Positions 40,430-48,050 of a stretch of 49,108 nucleotides of DNA are shown here, piece by piece. The position numbers and the translations under genes were made by a program. Source of the stretch: Methylobacterium goesingense (GTDB lineage: Bacteria > Pseudomonadota > Alphaproteobacteria > Rhizobiales > Beijerinckiaceae); the NCBI RefSeq assembly GCF_022179225.1, contig NZ_BPQL01000010.1, positions 1 to 49,108 of the forward strand. The letters run 5' to 3'. The notes under the pieces were generated by a model that searched no databases, was not told the DNA's origin, and saw nothing but the letters and a program-made list of their open reading frames with translations. Within the stretch, counting starts at the first letter, position 1. Every line of letters begins with the position of its first letter.

Positions 40430-40759
40430 CGCTTGAGCAGGGCTGCGTCCGCCATGCGTCGCGCGCGAGAGGATATTTGCTTCGCTGACCTTCGGTTCGC
40501 GCTCCAGCTTCAGTTGTCGGTTCTCCCGACGCAGCCGGACGAGCTCATCGCGCTCGACCGTTGTCAGGCCGGGGTCGGCGGGCGGTGGCTTCGCATCACG
40601 CCGTCCTTCGCTGCGGTCGGCCTCGGCCACCTAGTTGCGGATGGCCTGCGCCGAGGGCTCGAACTCGCGCGCCAGATCGTTCGGATCACGGCCGGTGCGG
40701 ACCAACTCGATCATCGGTCGGCGGAACTCGGCGGGGTATGGGGGACGGCTCTTAGGCAC
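40430..40759 (-). pseudogene. IS3-family transposase OrfA remnant with in-frame amber
   Basis: From GTG 40759 the minus strand reads PKSRPPYPAEFRRPMIELVR, TGRDPNDLAREFEPSAQAIR, then N-stop-V where the family has NWV (TAG for TGG), then AEADRSEGRRDAKPP and TTVERDELVRLRRENRQLK. This is the helix-turn-helix plus leucine-zipper layout of IS3 OrfA. The end (after KLEREPKVSEANI) is degraded, and OrfB is missing. Confidence 0.85.
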
Positions 40760-40887
40760 TGGACATACACCTCACGCGAAAGCGGTCTCGGTTGTCCACC
40801 AAACCGGGGCAATCCCAGTCCGGATGCGAATGGACGGTACCTGCCACCGTCCGGCGTCGGGATGAAGGACACCCCAAGGGCGGGTGG

Positions 40888-40916
40888 TGGAGCGCTCAGC
40901 CGAGATCGACGATCGG
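40888..40916 (-). repeat. Right copy of a 29-bp perfect inverted repeat
   Basis: Exact reverse complement of 38773-38801. It lies about 130 nt outside the IS3 orfA relic, so it is probably part of that element's non-coding end. The left copy would then mark a second, more decayed element. Confidence 0.9.
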
Positions 40917-41111
40917 ATGTAGCGGGGACCGCTCTTGGAGGTCGACGGGTGGAAACCGACCACCTCGAACGTGCAGGGAACCGGACGCCGTCGACCATCC
41001 GCCGCCATAAACGCGCGGCTTCGGTCGCGCTGCCTGATGAGGTGGTTGTCCGGGTGTCCAGCAGTGAGGATGATCCGTCTGGTTGAGTTCGATTTCGAGC
41101 GCGCATCCTTC

Positions 41112-41140
41112 GTGTCATATCGCTGTCATCAAACATTCAT
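41112..41140 (+). promoter_or_regulatory. Pho box: three 7-mers at 11-bp spacing
   Basis: GTGTCAT (41112-41118), CTGTCAT (41123-41129) and CATTCAT (41134-41140) are separated by 4 nt each, the classic PhoB site geometry (CTGTCAT-N4-CTGTCAT). The middle copy is a perfect half-site. It lies 135 nt before the TelA gene, with no other gene between. PhoB-dependent induction under phosphate limitation is inference. Confidence 0.75.
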
Positions 41141-41274
41141 CAGATCGAGAGGCGATCGAGTTCGACACACGACCGTGCGCCGCAATCCGGGTTCACCGCC
41201 AGAGGCTGTGCGCCGCGCTCCTCCGGCACGAGATGCAGCGTTTGCGAGCATCGCGGCCAAGCTGGGAGATATGA

Positions 41275-42369
41275 GTGATCGACCAAGTGCAGCTTCGATC
41301 CCACGATCGTGAGGGCGTGGCGAACGCGCCCCGCGCGGTGGAAACCGATCCGGCCCTCGTCCAGAGGATTCGCCGGGAGATCAAGCTCGACGACCGCTCT
41401 GCGTTGACGACCTATGGCGACCAGGCCCAGCGCGGCGTCGCCGCCTTCGCCGACGCGATCCTGCGCGACACCATGAACAAGGATTCGGGGGCTGTCGGCG
41501 AGCTCCTCTCCGACATGATCGTGAAGGTGAACAGCCTCGACCCGGGTTCCCTCGGCAAGGCGGGCCTCCTCGACAGGCTCTGGGGCGGGGCAAAAGCCAA
41601 GGTGCTGCGCTTCAAGGAAAAATTCTCGTCGCTGGCCGCGCAGGTCGACCGGATCTCCCTGGAGCTCGAACGCCGCAGCGACGACCTGCGCCGGGACATC
41701 GCGATGCTCGACGGGCTGTTCGACCGCAACCTCGCACAGATGCGCGAGCTCGAAGCCTACATCGTCGCCGGCACCGAGATCGTGGAGGAGGCGCGCCGGG
41801 ACCAGATTCCCGCCCTCGAAGCGGAGGCGAGGGCGGCCGGGGACGGCATCGAGGGGCAACTCGTCGCCCAGAAGGCCTCCGACCTCGCCCAGAGCGTCGA
41901 GCGGCTTGAGCGCAAGGTCCACGACCTCAAGCTCAGCCGGATGATCGCGATGCAGACCATGCCGCAGATTCGATTGGTGCAGAACGGGGACGCTGCCCTG
42001 GTTGAGAAGCTGCAATCCTCGATCGCCACGACGATCCCGACCTGGAAGAACGGCATGACCATCGCGCTGGCGCTCCACCGCCAGGACGAGGCGCTGAAGC
42101 TGCAGCGCGAGGTCTCGGACACCACCAACGCCCTGCTGCGCGCCAACGCGGAGAAGCTGCGACAGGGCACGGCCGGCATCGAGCGCGAGGTCCAGCGCGG
42201 CATCGTCGACATCGAGACGCTGACCCACGTGAACCGGCAGTTCATCGACACCATCGACGAAGTCCTGGCGATCCAGCGGGACGGCCGCGCCAAGCGGCAG
42301 GCGGCCGAGACCGAACTCGTGCGGATTGAAGGCGAATTGAAACGCACGCTGCTGGGTCGCCCGGCGTGA
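41275..42369 (+). CDS. Toxic anion resistance (TelA) family protein
   Basis: A 364-residue, largely helical coiled-coil protein of the TelA family, cytosolic. Typical blocks are NSLDPGSLGKAGLLDRLWG, LDGLFDRNLAQMRELEAYI, MIAMQTMPQIRLVQNGDAAL, VEKLQSSIATTIPTWKNGM and ALALHRQDEALKLQREVSDT. Start at GTG 41275 behind GGGAG. The family is linked to tellurite and membrane stress, but the mechanism is not settled. It is first in a four-gene coupled operon with two solute-binding-fold proteins and an XpaC-like protein, downstream of a Pho box. The next gene overlaps as GTGA. Confidence 0.93.
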   Translation: MIDQVQLRSHDREGVANAPRAVETDPALVQRIRREIKLDDRSALTTYGDQAQRGVAAFADAILRDTMNKDSGAVGELLSDMIVKVNSLDPGSLGKAGLLDRLWGGAKAKVLRFKEKFSSLAAQVDRISLELERRSDDLRRDIAMLDGLFDRNLAQMRELEAYIVAGTEIVEEARRDQIPALEAEARAAGDGIEGQLVAQKASDLAQSVERLERKVHDLKLSRMIAMQTMPQIRLVQNGDAALVEKLQSSIATTIPTWKNGMTIALALHRQDEALKLQREVSDTTNALLRANAEKLRQGTAGIEREVQRGIVDIETLTHVNRQFIDTIDEVLAIQRDGRAKRQAAETELVRIEGELKRTLLGRPA

Positions 42370-43931
42370 GGCGCCTCCTCCGCCAGGGTTTCGCTGCCGT
42401 CCTGCTGTCGGCGTTCGGCGCCTGCGCAGGCCCACAACTGGACTTCGTGATCGCTTCCGGCTCCGAGAACCGAACGCTGGAGCCGATCGTCCAGGATTTC
42501 TGCCGGGCCCGGCGTGTGATCTGCCGCTTCGACTATCAGGGCTCCCTCGATATCGGCCTCGCGTTGTCGAACGAGCCTCCGGCCTTCGACGCCGTCTGGC
42601 CGGCCAACGCGATCTGGATTGAGCTGTTCGACCGCGACAAGCGCGTCCGCGACCTGACGCCGATTGCGCGTTCACCGGTGATTCTCGGCCTGCGCAGGAG
42701 CAAGGCCGAGGCGCTCGGCTGGATCGGCCGGCCGGTGGCGACGAGCGACATCGTCGAGGCAGTCAGGGATAAGAATGTGAGCTATCTGGCGAGCTCGGCC
42801 ACGCAGTCGAATTCCGGCGCCGGCGCCTATCTCGCCATGCTCTCGGCGGCGCTCGGGTCGCCGGACGCGATCACGTTGGCGGATCTGAGGACGCCGGGGA
42901 TGCAGGACACGGTCAAGACGTTGCTGTCTGGCACGGCTCGCACGGCCGGTTCGAGCGCCTGGCTCGCCGATCTCTACTTCAAGAGCCTGGAGGGCGGCAC
43001 GGCCTATGACGGGATGTGGAACTACGAGGCCGTGCTCGCCGAGACCAATGCCGAGCTCAAGCGGCGCGGGGCGGAGCCGCTCTACGCGATCTATCCGAGC
43101 GACGGCGTCGCGGCAGCGAATTCCCCCCTCGGCTTCGTCGACCGCGGCAAGGGCGTGCCGGCGCGCAATTTCTTCGACGCCCTGCAGAAGCACCTGCTCT
43201 CGGCAGAGATCCAGACAAGGCTCGTCGCTCTCGGCCGGCGCCCCGCCGTCGGCGAGGCGCGCGGCGCCGTACCCGATCCGAGCTGGAACTACGACCCGTC
43301 GCGTCTGGTCGCGCTGATCCGGATGCCGGAGCCCACCGTGGTCCGCGCGGCGCTCGACCTCTACCAGGAGGCACTGCGCCGGCCCTCGCTCACGGTTTAC
43401 TGCCTCGACTTCTCGGGAAGCATGGGAGGCCCGGGCGAGGACGAACTGAAGAAGGCCATGCGCTTCGTGCTCTCGCATGAGGAGGCCTCGCGCGTCCTCG
43501 TCCAGAACGGACCGGCCGACCGGATCGCGGTGATCCCGTTCGACAGCCGGGTGCGCGGCGTGACCCGCGGCAGCGGCTCGACGGCCGACGCGCCGGCCCT
43601 GATCCGTGCCGTGGAGAGCAACGATGCGACCGGCGGAACCAATATCTATGCCTGTGCCAAGGCCGGCCTCCAGGAGATCCGCGACACACCCGACACGGGC
43701 CGCTATCTCCCGGCGATCGTCCTGATGACGGACGGGCGTAGCGAGAACTACCAGCAGGACTTTCTCGACGCGTGGCGCAATGCCGGAGCCGACATCCCGG
43801 TCTTCGGCGTGACCTTCGGCGACGCCGACAAGACGCAGCTCGATACCCTCGCCGACGCCACGCGTGCACGGGTCTTCGATGGGCGCACCTCGCTGCAAGA
43901 GGCGTTCCGTGCCGTGCGGGGCTACAATTGA
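42366..43931 (+). CDS. Lipoprotein with periplasmic solute-binding domain fused to a VWA domain
   Basis: A 521-residue protein. The signal ends in a lipobox (LLSAFGACAG, Cys20). Residues about 25-310 form a type II solute-binding fold (FVIASGSENRTLEPIVQDF, FDAVWPANAIWIELF, SSATQSNSGAGAYLAML), as in sulfate/molybdate/phosphate-type receptors. Residues about 340-520 form a von Willebrand A domain with an intact MIDAS: DFSGSMGG (Asp348), the TGGTNIYA loop and LMTDGRSE. No transporter permease is near, so the binding domain is probably a sensor or scaffold. GTGA overlap with telA; the next gene overlaps as TTGA. Confidence 0.9.
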   Translation: MRRLLRQGFAAVLLSAFGACAGPQLDFVIASGSENRTLEPIVQDFCRARRVICRFDYQGSLDIGLALSNEPPAFDAVWPANAIWIELFDRDKRVRDLTPIARSPVILGLRRSKAEALGWIGRPVATSDIVEAVRDKNVSYLASSATQSNSGAGAYLAMLSAALGSPDAITLADLRTPGMQDTVKTLLSGTARTAGSSAWLADLYFKSLEGGTAYDGMWNYEAVLAETNAELKRRGAEPLYAIYPSDGVAAANSPLGFVDRGKGVPARNFFDALQKHLLSAEIQTRLVALGRRPAVGEARGAVPDPSWNYDPSRLVALIRMPEPTVVRAALDLYQEALRRPSLTVYCLDFSGSMGGPGEDELKKAMRFVLSHEEASRVLVQNGPADRIAVIPFDSRVRGVTRGSGSTADAPALIRAVESNDATGGTNIYACAKAGLQEIRDTPDTGRYLPAIVLMTDGRSENYQQDFLDAWRNAGADIPVFGVTFGDADKTQLDTLADATRARVFDGRTSLQEAFRAVRGYN

Positions 43932-44638
43932 GCGTGCCCCGGCGTTCCGCACCGAGCTCATCGGTCGACCTCTGGGCCGGCCTCGCCGGCGGCATTTTTG
44001 CCCCGGTGGCGAGCTTCGGGTTCGGCCTGCCGCTCTGGGCCTCGCTGCCGGGTGCGGTCCTGATCTTCGTCGGCACGCGCCTCGCCTTCGCTCCGCGCGG
44101 GCTCTTCGAAGGGCTCGACCGCAAGACGCTCGATGGCAAGACGCTCGATGGGAAGGCGCTCGACACGGCCGGGCTCGACCTCGCCCGCGAAGTCCTCACG
44201 GCGGCACAAGTCGATCTCGCACGCCTGCGCGCCGCTGCGCACGCCGTGCGCGAACCGTCCGCCCGCCGCGACCTCGATCATCTCCACACCGTCGCCGCGC
44301 GGGTGATCGGCGAGGTCGAGCGGACGCCGAGGCGCCTGTCGAGCGTGCGGCGCCTTCTCACCTACTACCTGCCAGCGGCGGTGCGGCTCGGCGAGGGCTA
44401 CGGGGTGCTGGAGGGGGCCAACCGGCCCGACCACGCCCGGCTCGATGCCGCCGGGGTGCTGATCGGACGCCTCGACACTGTCTTCGCCCGCCACGCCGAC
44501 CGCCTCAGCGCGCCTGAGATCGAAGGCCTCGATGTCGAATTGAAGCTGCTCGCCGATGCGATCCGCGCGGAGGAGCGCGGTTCTCCGGACCTGTCCACGA
44601 AATCCCGTCCTGCGCCGGAGCCCTCGCCATGGCGCTGA
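43928..44638 (+). CDS. XpaC-like (5-bromo-4-chloroindolyl phosphate hydrolysis family) membrane protein
   Basis: A protein of about 236 residues with two N-terminal membrane segments (LWAGLAGGIFAPVASFGFGL and LWASLPGAVLIFVGTRL) and a helical cytosolic domain. RRLLTYYLPAAVRLGEGYGV matches the XpaC core. XpaC genes commonly neighbour telA. The start is TTG 43928 (TTGA overlap) or GTG 43934. A 15-bp repeat at 44121-44165 codes KTLDGKTLDGKALD just after the second membrane segment. Role unknown; probably works with TelA at the membrane. Confidence 0.82.
   Translation: MSVPRRSAPSSSVDLWAGLAGGIFAPVASFGFGLPLWASLPGAVLIFVGTRLAFAPRGLFEGLDRKTLDGKTLDGKALDTAGLDLAREVLTAAQVDLARLRAAAHAVREPSARRDLDHLHTVAARVIGEVERTPRRLSSVRRLLTYYLPAAVRLGEGYGVLEGANRPDHARLDAAGVLIGRLDTVFARHADRLSAPEIEGLDVELKLLADAIRAEERGSPDLSTKSRPAPEPSPWR
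44121..44165 (+). repeat. 15-bp tandem repeat, three copies, coding K-T/A-L-D-G/T
   Basis: GCAAGACGCTCGATG at 44121 and 44136 are identical; the third copy (44151) has three changes. It lies in the XpaC-like gene. Confidence 0.9.
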
Positions 44639-45744
44639 ACCGCCGCAACCTCGGCATCGGCCTGCTTGCCAGCGGCATCGCGGGCACCACCGGCGTCGCC
44701 CTGGTCGGTCCCAGGAGGATCGAGGGGCTGATCACCGGTACGAACCCCGATCAGGTCGCCCTGTGGGGCTTCATCGGCGGCGAGAAGCTCGACTTCGTCA
44801 AGAATCCGAAGGTGCGCGATCTGCTCTCGCGCCGCTACGGCCTGACCCTCGACGCGCGCCGGGCCGGCTCGGTCGAGATGGTGAGCGACGCTGCCCTCAC
44901 CCGGCAGGAGCCGCAATGGCTTTGGCCGGCAAGCTCGGTGATGGCACAGCTTGCCCGGCGCAACGCCCTGCCGGTGCGCCGCGACGACGTCGTCTTCAAC
45001 TCGCCGCTGGTGATCTACAGCTGGTCCCCCGTGGCCGAGGCGTTGGAGAAAGCCGGCTACGTCGAGCGGCGCGAGAACGCTTTCTACATCGTCAAGATGG
45101 CTGAGCTGATGGAGGCCATCGTCAAGCGCCTGTCCTGGAAGGACCTCGGCGTACCGGACCTCTACGGCCGCGTGATCGTCACGACGACCGATCCGCTGAA
45201 GTCGAACTCCGGCTTCAGCTTCGCCGCCCTTCTTGCCAACCTCTTCTCGGGCGATGTCGCCAGTCCGGAATCTGTAGTCCGCGATGGCGACAAGATCGCG
45301 ACGATCTTCGAACGCATGGGCTACAAGGAGGCGTCCAGCGGCACGCACTGGAACAGCTACCTGACGGAGGGAATGGGCGGGAAGCCACTGATCGCCGCCT
45401 ACGAGAGCCAGCTCGTCGAGTTCATCCTCGCGAACCCGGAGCGCTGGAGCGCACTGAAGAGTGCCAGGATCCGCCCAGTCATGCTCTACCCCGCGCCGAC
45501 CGTGACCTCCTCGCACCCGATCATCAGCCTCGCCGCGGCGGCGGATCCCCTCGTCGCGGCCCTCACCGATCCGGACTTGCAGGAACTCGCCTGGAGCGAG
45601 CACGGCTTCCGGGGCAAGCTCGGCAGCGTGGGGCGCGGCGGCCCGTCGGTCGAGGGCTTGAGCCAAACCGTGTCGAGCCTGGTACCGATGCCGGATGCGG
45701 CAACGATGCTGGCGCTGATGCAACGGCTCCGAGCACCGAGCTGA
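44629..45744 (+). CDS. Periplasmic solute-binding-fold protein (type II)
   Basis: A 371-residue protein. The N-terminus RRNLGIGLLASGIAGTTGVALV is a Tat-like signal or anchor. The rest follows the type II receptor fold: ALWGFIGGEKLDFVKNPKV, LWPASSVMAQLARRN, YSWSPVAEALEKAGYV, VTTTDPLKSNSGFSFAALL and LIAAYESQLVEFIL. The SNSG motif is shared with the solute-binding domain of the VWA lipoprotein at 42366, so the two are probably distant paralogues. It overlaps the XpaC-like gene by 10 nt. No ABC permease or ATPase is nearby. Ligand unknown; an oxyanion such as phosphate would suit the Pho box (inference). Confidence 0.8.
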   Translation: MALNRRNLGIGLLASGIAGTTGVALVGPRRIEGLITGTNPDQVALWGFIGGEKLDFVKNPKVRDLLSRRYGLTLDARRAGSVEMVSDAALTRQEPQWLWPASSVMAQLARRNALPVRRDDVVFNSPLVIYSWSPVAEALEKAGYVERRENAFYIVKMAELMEAIVKRLSWKDLGVPDLYGRVIVTTTDPLKSNSGFSFAALLANLFSGDVASPESVVRDGDKIATIFERMGYKEASSGTHWNSYLTEGMGGKPLIAAYESQLVEFILANPERWSALKSARIRPVMLYPAPTVTSSHPIISLAAAADPLVAALTDPDLQELAWSEHGFRGKLGSVGRGGPSVEGLSQTVSSLVPMPDAATMLALMQRLRAPS

Positions 45745-46290
45745 TTGAGTGCGGCAGCGTGGTCAAGTCTGTCTGTTGTCGAAGAGGCTCCTGCCAAAAG
45801 CATGATCTCGAACCGGTGTCCGCCTCTGAGGAAGAAGGCTTGCCGCGCATCGGACTGTCTCGAGAGCGAAGCGGTCGGGCGCGGCAATCCGTGCGAACGT
45901 CGAGTTTCATGGCTTCGCTGTGTCGATCGCCTTGGCGACGATACATAGACCTGGTGGAAGAGCGGACGGCCTCCCACCGACCCAGCCCGCTCTTACAAAC
46001 ATTTACGAGGGCTGCCTCGGAAGCGGACCGCAGCCTGCGTGCAGATCGCGACGCGAACTGGCCTTCGGCGCAATTCGCCAGCGTCCGCCCCATCGTTCGC
46101 CGAACTCATCAAAGAACCGAGCCGATGGCGCCTGTGCCGCAGCATAGCACGCGATCTTATCGATACACCGCGGGATCGAACGTCGGATCGCGGTCTCCGC
46201 CTGACCGAACCTGAACCGCCGTCGGGGCGGCATCTGCAATTCGGCGGGGCCGACGATACGTGGGACCGGACAGTCACCCGCCGCGTCGAA
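45745..46290. other. Gene-free stretch after the TelA operon
   Basis: Both strands have short arginine-rich frames without family resemblance. No terminator hairpin with U-tract found. Possibly decayed accessory DNA next to the tRNA gene. Confidence 0.4.
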
Positions 46291-46311
46291 CTAAATTGTG
46301 AAATATAAAAT

Positions 46312-46344
46312 TTGACAGCAAAGCGTGCAAATAGATATTGCACG
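46312..46344 (+). promoter_or_regulatory. AT-rich promoter-like site overlapped by palindrome CGTGCAA-N7-TTGCACG
   Basis: A perfect -35 hexamer TTGACA (46312-46317) is followed by a 21-bp perfect palindrome (46324-46344) that covers the spacer and the weak -10 (TATTGC at 18 nt). The surrounding 46290-46460 is very AT-rich for this genome. No protein gene follows on the plus strand before the tRNA, so a small RNA or a lost gene is possible. Confidence 0.5.
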
Positions 46345-46470
46345 AAGTATATTTACGTAGATGGCTAAGCCAAGGCTCCGGAAAGCTTGTCTCAAATTTT
46401 TTGTGATGCCGCGCCAGCTTTAAGTGTGAAACGAATCACTCTTAGATGTTGCTGGCAGTAGTTAAATCAG

Positions 46471-46544
46471 TGGCTGGGGGACCAGGATTCGAACCTGGAC
46501 TAGAGGAGTCAGAGTCCACTGTTCTACCGTTAAACTATCCCCCA
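46471..46544 (-). tRNA. tRNA-Gln (anticodon CUG)
   Basis: 74 nt with encoded CCA. Acceptor stem TGGGGGA/TCCCCCA, D-arm GTTT/GAAC, anticodon loop CTCTGAC (anticodon CTG), T-arm CCAGG-TTCGAAT-CCTGG, discriminator G. The anticodon stem GTGGA/TCCTC has one T-T mismatch at the second pair; otherwise all stems are intact. An AT-rich island lies directly past its 3' end, the usual side for integration of mobile DNA. Confidence 0.95.
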
Positions 46545-46716
46545 AAATCCTCGCGTGGCTCGAGGATGGATCCGGTTGTTTCCGTCTGATCGGTGCGTCG
46601 CACCGGCCTGGATCGGCCCCGGTCCGTTCCGGTGGAGGGGCGATAGCATGGCTTTCCCGCAGGACGCAAGTGTGGTTCGCCGGGTAATCGCGGGGACCGG
46701 CGATCCGCGGAGCGAG

Positions 46717-47034
46717 TCAGGCGGTACCGGGTGGTGTCGTGCCGGTCTCGAGCATGGCAAGGGTGCGCAGGATCGCCAAGGCTACGATCTCGGAATCGGT
46801 ATCCCCTTCCGGCGTCGCCGGCAGGATCGCCACGGTGCTGACCTCGTCGTCGGACAGGAAGCCCACCACGACCTTGTAGACATCGCCCTCGGGGGCGTCC
46901 GCGTCGTGGACGAGACAGACCCGGCAGCCATTCGCCTCCCCGTAGACGCGCTGCGTGAAAACCTGGACGCGCCGGGCATCGGGCTGTTCCGGTCGGCGCG
47001 GGGCGCCGAAGGTCGGGCGGATGATATTGTCCAT
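46717..47034 (-). CDS. Small conserved-looking protein of unknown function
   Basis: A 105-residue cytosolic protein starting at ATG 47034 with AGGAACG upstream. A proline-rich N-terminus (IIRPTFGAPRRPEQPDARRV) is followed by a compact alpha/beta region: VQVFTQRVYGEANGCRVCLV, GDVYKVVVGFLSDDEVSTVA and ILPATPEGDTDSEIVALAIL. Alternating strand patterns and low GC-skew shadowing support real coding. CRVCL gives a CxxC pair. I do not recognise the family. It lies 125 nt downstream of rmlA on the same strand and may be co-transcribed. Confidence 0.7.
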   Translation of the reverse strand: MDNIIRPTFGAPRRPEQPDARRVQVFTQRVYGEANGCRVCLVHDADAPEGDVYKVVVGFLSDDEVSTVAILPATPEGDTDSEIVALAILRTLAMLETGTTPPGTA

Positions 47035-47159
47035 GGTCGTTCCTATAGCCGAACGGCCGCGCGTCGGGGAGACCCCCTCCTGCGGCCGTGCGGAACCAAG
47101 GTGCCCCGTGAGGGCCGTCCGTCCGGTGCCGAAGGCGATCGAGCCCGGGGTGTGTCGTG

Positions 47160-48050
47160 TCAGCGCGACAGGAGGGTTTCGGGATCTTCCTTGGCGAGCT
47201 TGAGGAGGTTCTGGCCGTAAGCGGTCTTGGCGAAGAGCTTGCCGCGGGCGATGAGTTGCTCCTGGCCGATGAAGCCCTGCAGGTAGGCGATCTCCTCCAG
47301 GCAGGCCACCTGCAGGCCCTGCCGGTGCTGCAGGGTGCGCACGAACTCGGAGGCCTCCAGCAGGCTGTCGTGCGTGCCCGTATCGAGCCAGGCATAGCCG
47401 CGGCTCATCCGCTCCACGTGCAGCTGGCCCCGCTCCAGGTAGGCCTCGTTGATGCTGGTGATCTCGAGTTCGCCCCGCGCCGAGGGCTTCACGGCCGCGG
47501 CGATGTCCACCACCTGGTTGTCGTAGAAGTACAGCCCCGTCACCGCCCAGGGGCTCTCGGGCTCCGGCGGCTTCTCGACGAGCCGCAGGGGACGGCCCTC
47601 CTTGTCCAGGGTCACGACGCCGTAGGCCGCCGGATTGTCGACGTGGTAGGCGAACACCGTGGCGCCGGTCGTGCGTTCGCGAGCGCGCTTGAGCAACGCG
47701 CTCATGCCGTTGCCGAAGAACAGGTTGTCGCCGAGCACAAGAGCGACGCTGTCGTCGCCGACGAACTCGGCGCCGATGATGAAGGCCTGCGCGAGACCCT
47801 CGGGGCGGGGCTGCACCGCGTAGGTGAATGACAGCCCGAACTGCTCGCCCGTGCCGAACAGGCGCTTGTAGTTGTCCAGGTGCTCGGGCGAGGAAATGAT
47901 CAGGATCTCGCGGATGCCCGCCAGCATCAGCACCGAGACCGGGTAGTAGATCATCGGCTTGTCGTAGACCGGCAGAAGCTGCTTGTTGATCGACAGGGTC
48001 GCCGGGTGCAGGCGCGTGCCCGTGCCGCCGGCTAGTACGATGCCCTTCAT
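47160..48050 (-). CDS. rmlA: Glucose-1-phosphate thymidylyltransferase
   Basis: A 296-residue RmlA, of normal length. It makes dTDP-glucose from glucose-1-phosphate and dTTP, the first step of dTDP-L-rhamnose synthesis. The nucleotide-binding motif is GIVLAGGTGTRLHPATLS, then KQLLPVYDKPMIYYPVSVLM, the metal-binding ALVLGDNLFFG, VEKPPEPESPWAVTGLYFYD and GYAWLDTGTHDSLLEAS. It overlaps rmlD by 4 nt. Products feed lipopolysaccharide or exopolysaccharide. Confidence 0.96.
   Translation of the reverse strand: MKGIVLAGGTGTRLHPATLSINKQLLPVYDKPMIYYPVSVLMLAGIREILIISSPEHLDNYKRLFGTGEQFGLSFTYAVQPRPEGLAQAFIIGAEFVGDDSVALVLGDNLFFGNGMSALLKRARERTTGATVFAYHVDNPAAYGVVTLDKEGRPLRLVEKPPEPESPWAVTGLYFYDNQVVDIAAAVKPSARGELEITSINEAYLERGQLHVERMSRGYAWLDTGTHDSLLEASEFVRTLQHRQGLQVACLEEIAYLQGFIGQEQLIARGKLFAKTAYGQNLLKLAKEDPETLLSR

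Larger units (their letters stand above)
40397..41111. other. Mobile-element relic region
   Basis: Holds the broken IS3 orfA (40430-40759), its conserved flank (about 40770-40930) and an unassigned stretch to the Pho box. No other gene seen. Confidence 0.5.

Noticed and set aside
45745..46300. Overlapping long frames on both strands after the TelA operon
   Set aside because: Arginine/serine-rich shadow composition, no family resemblance and no start signals.
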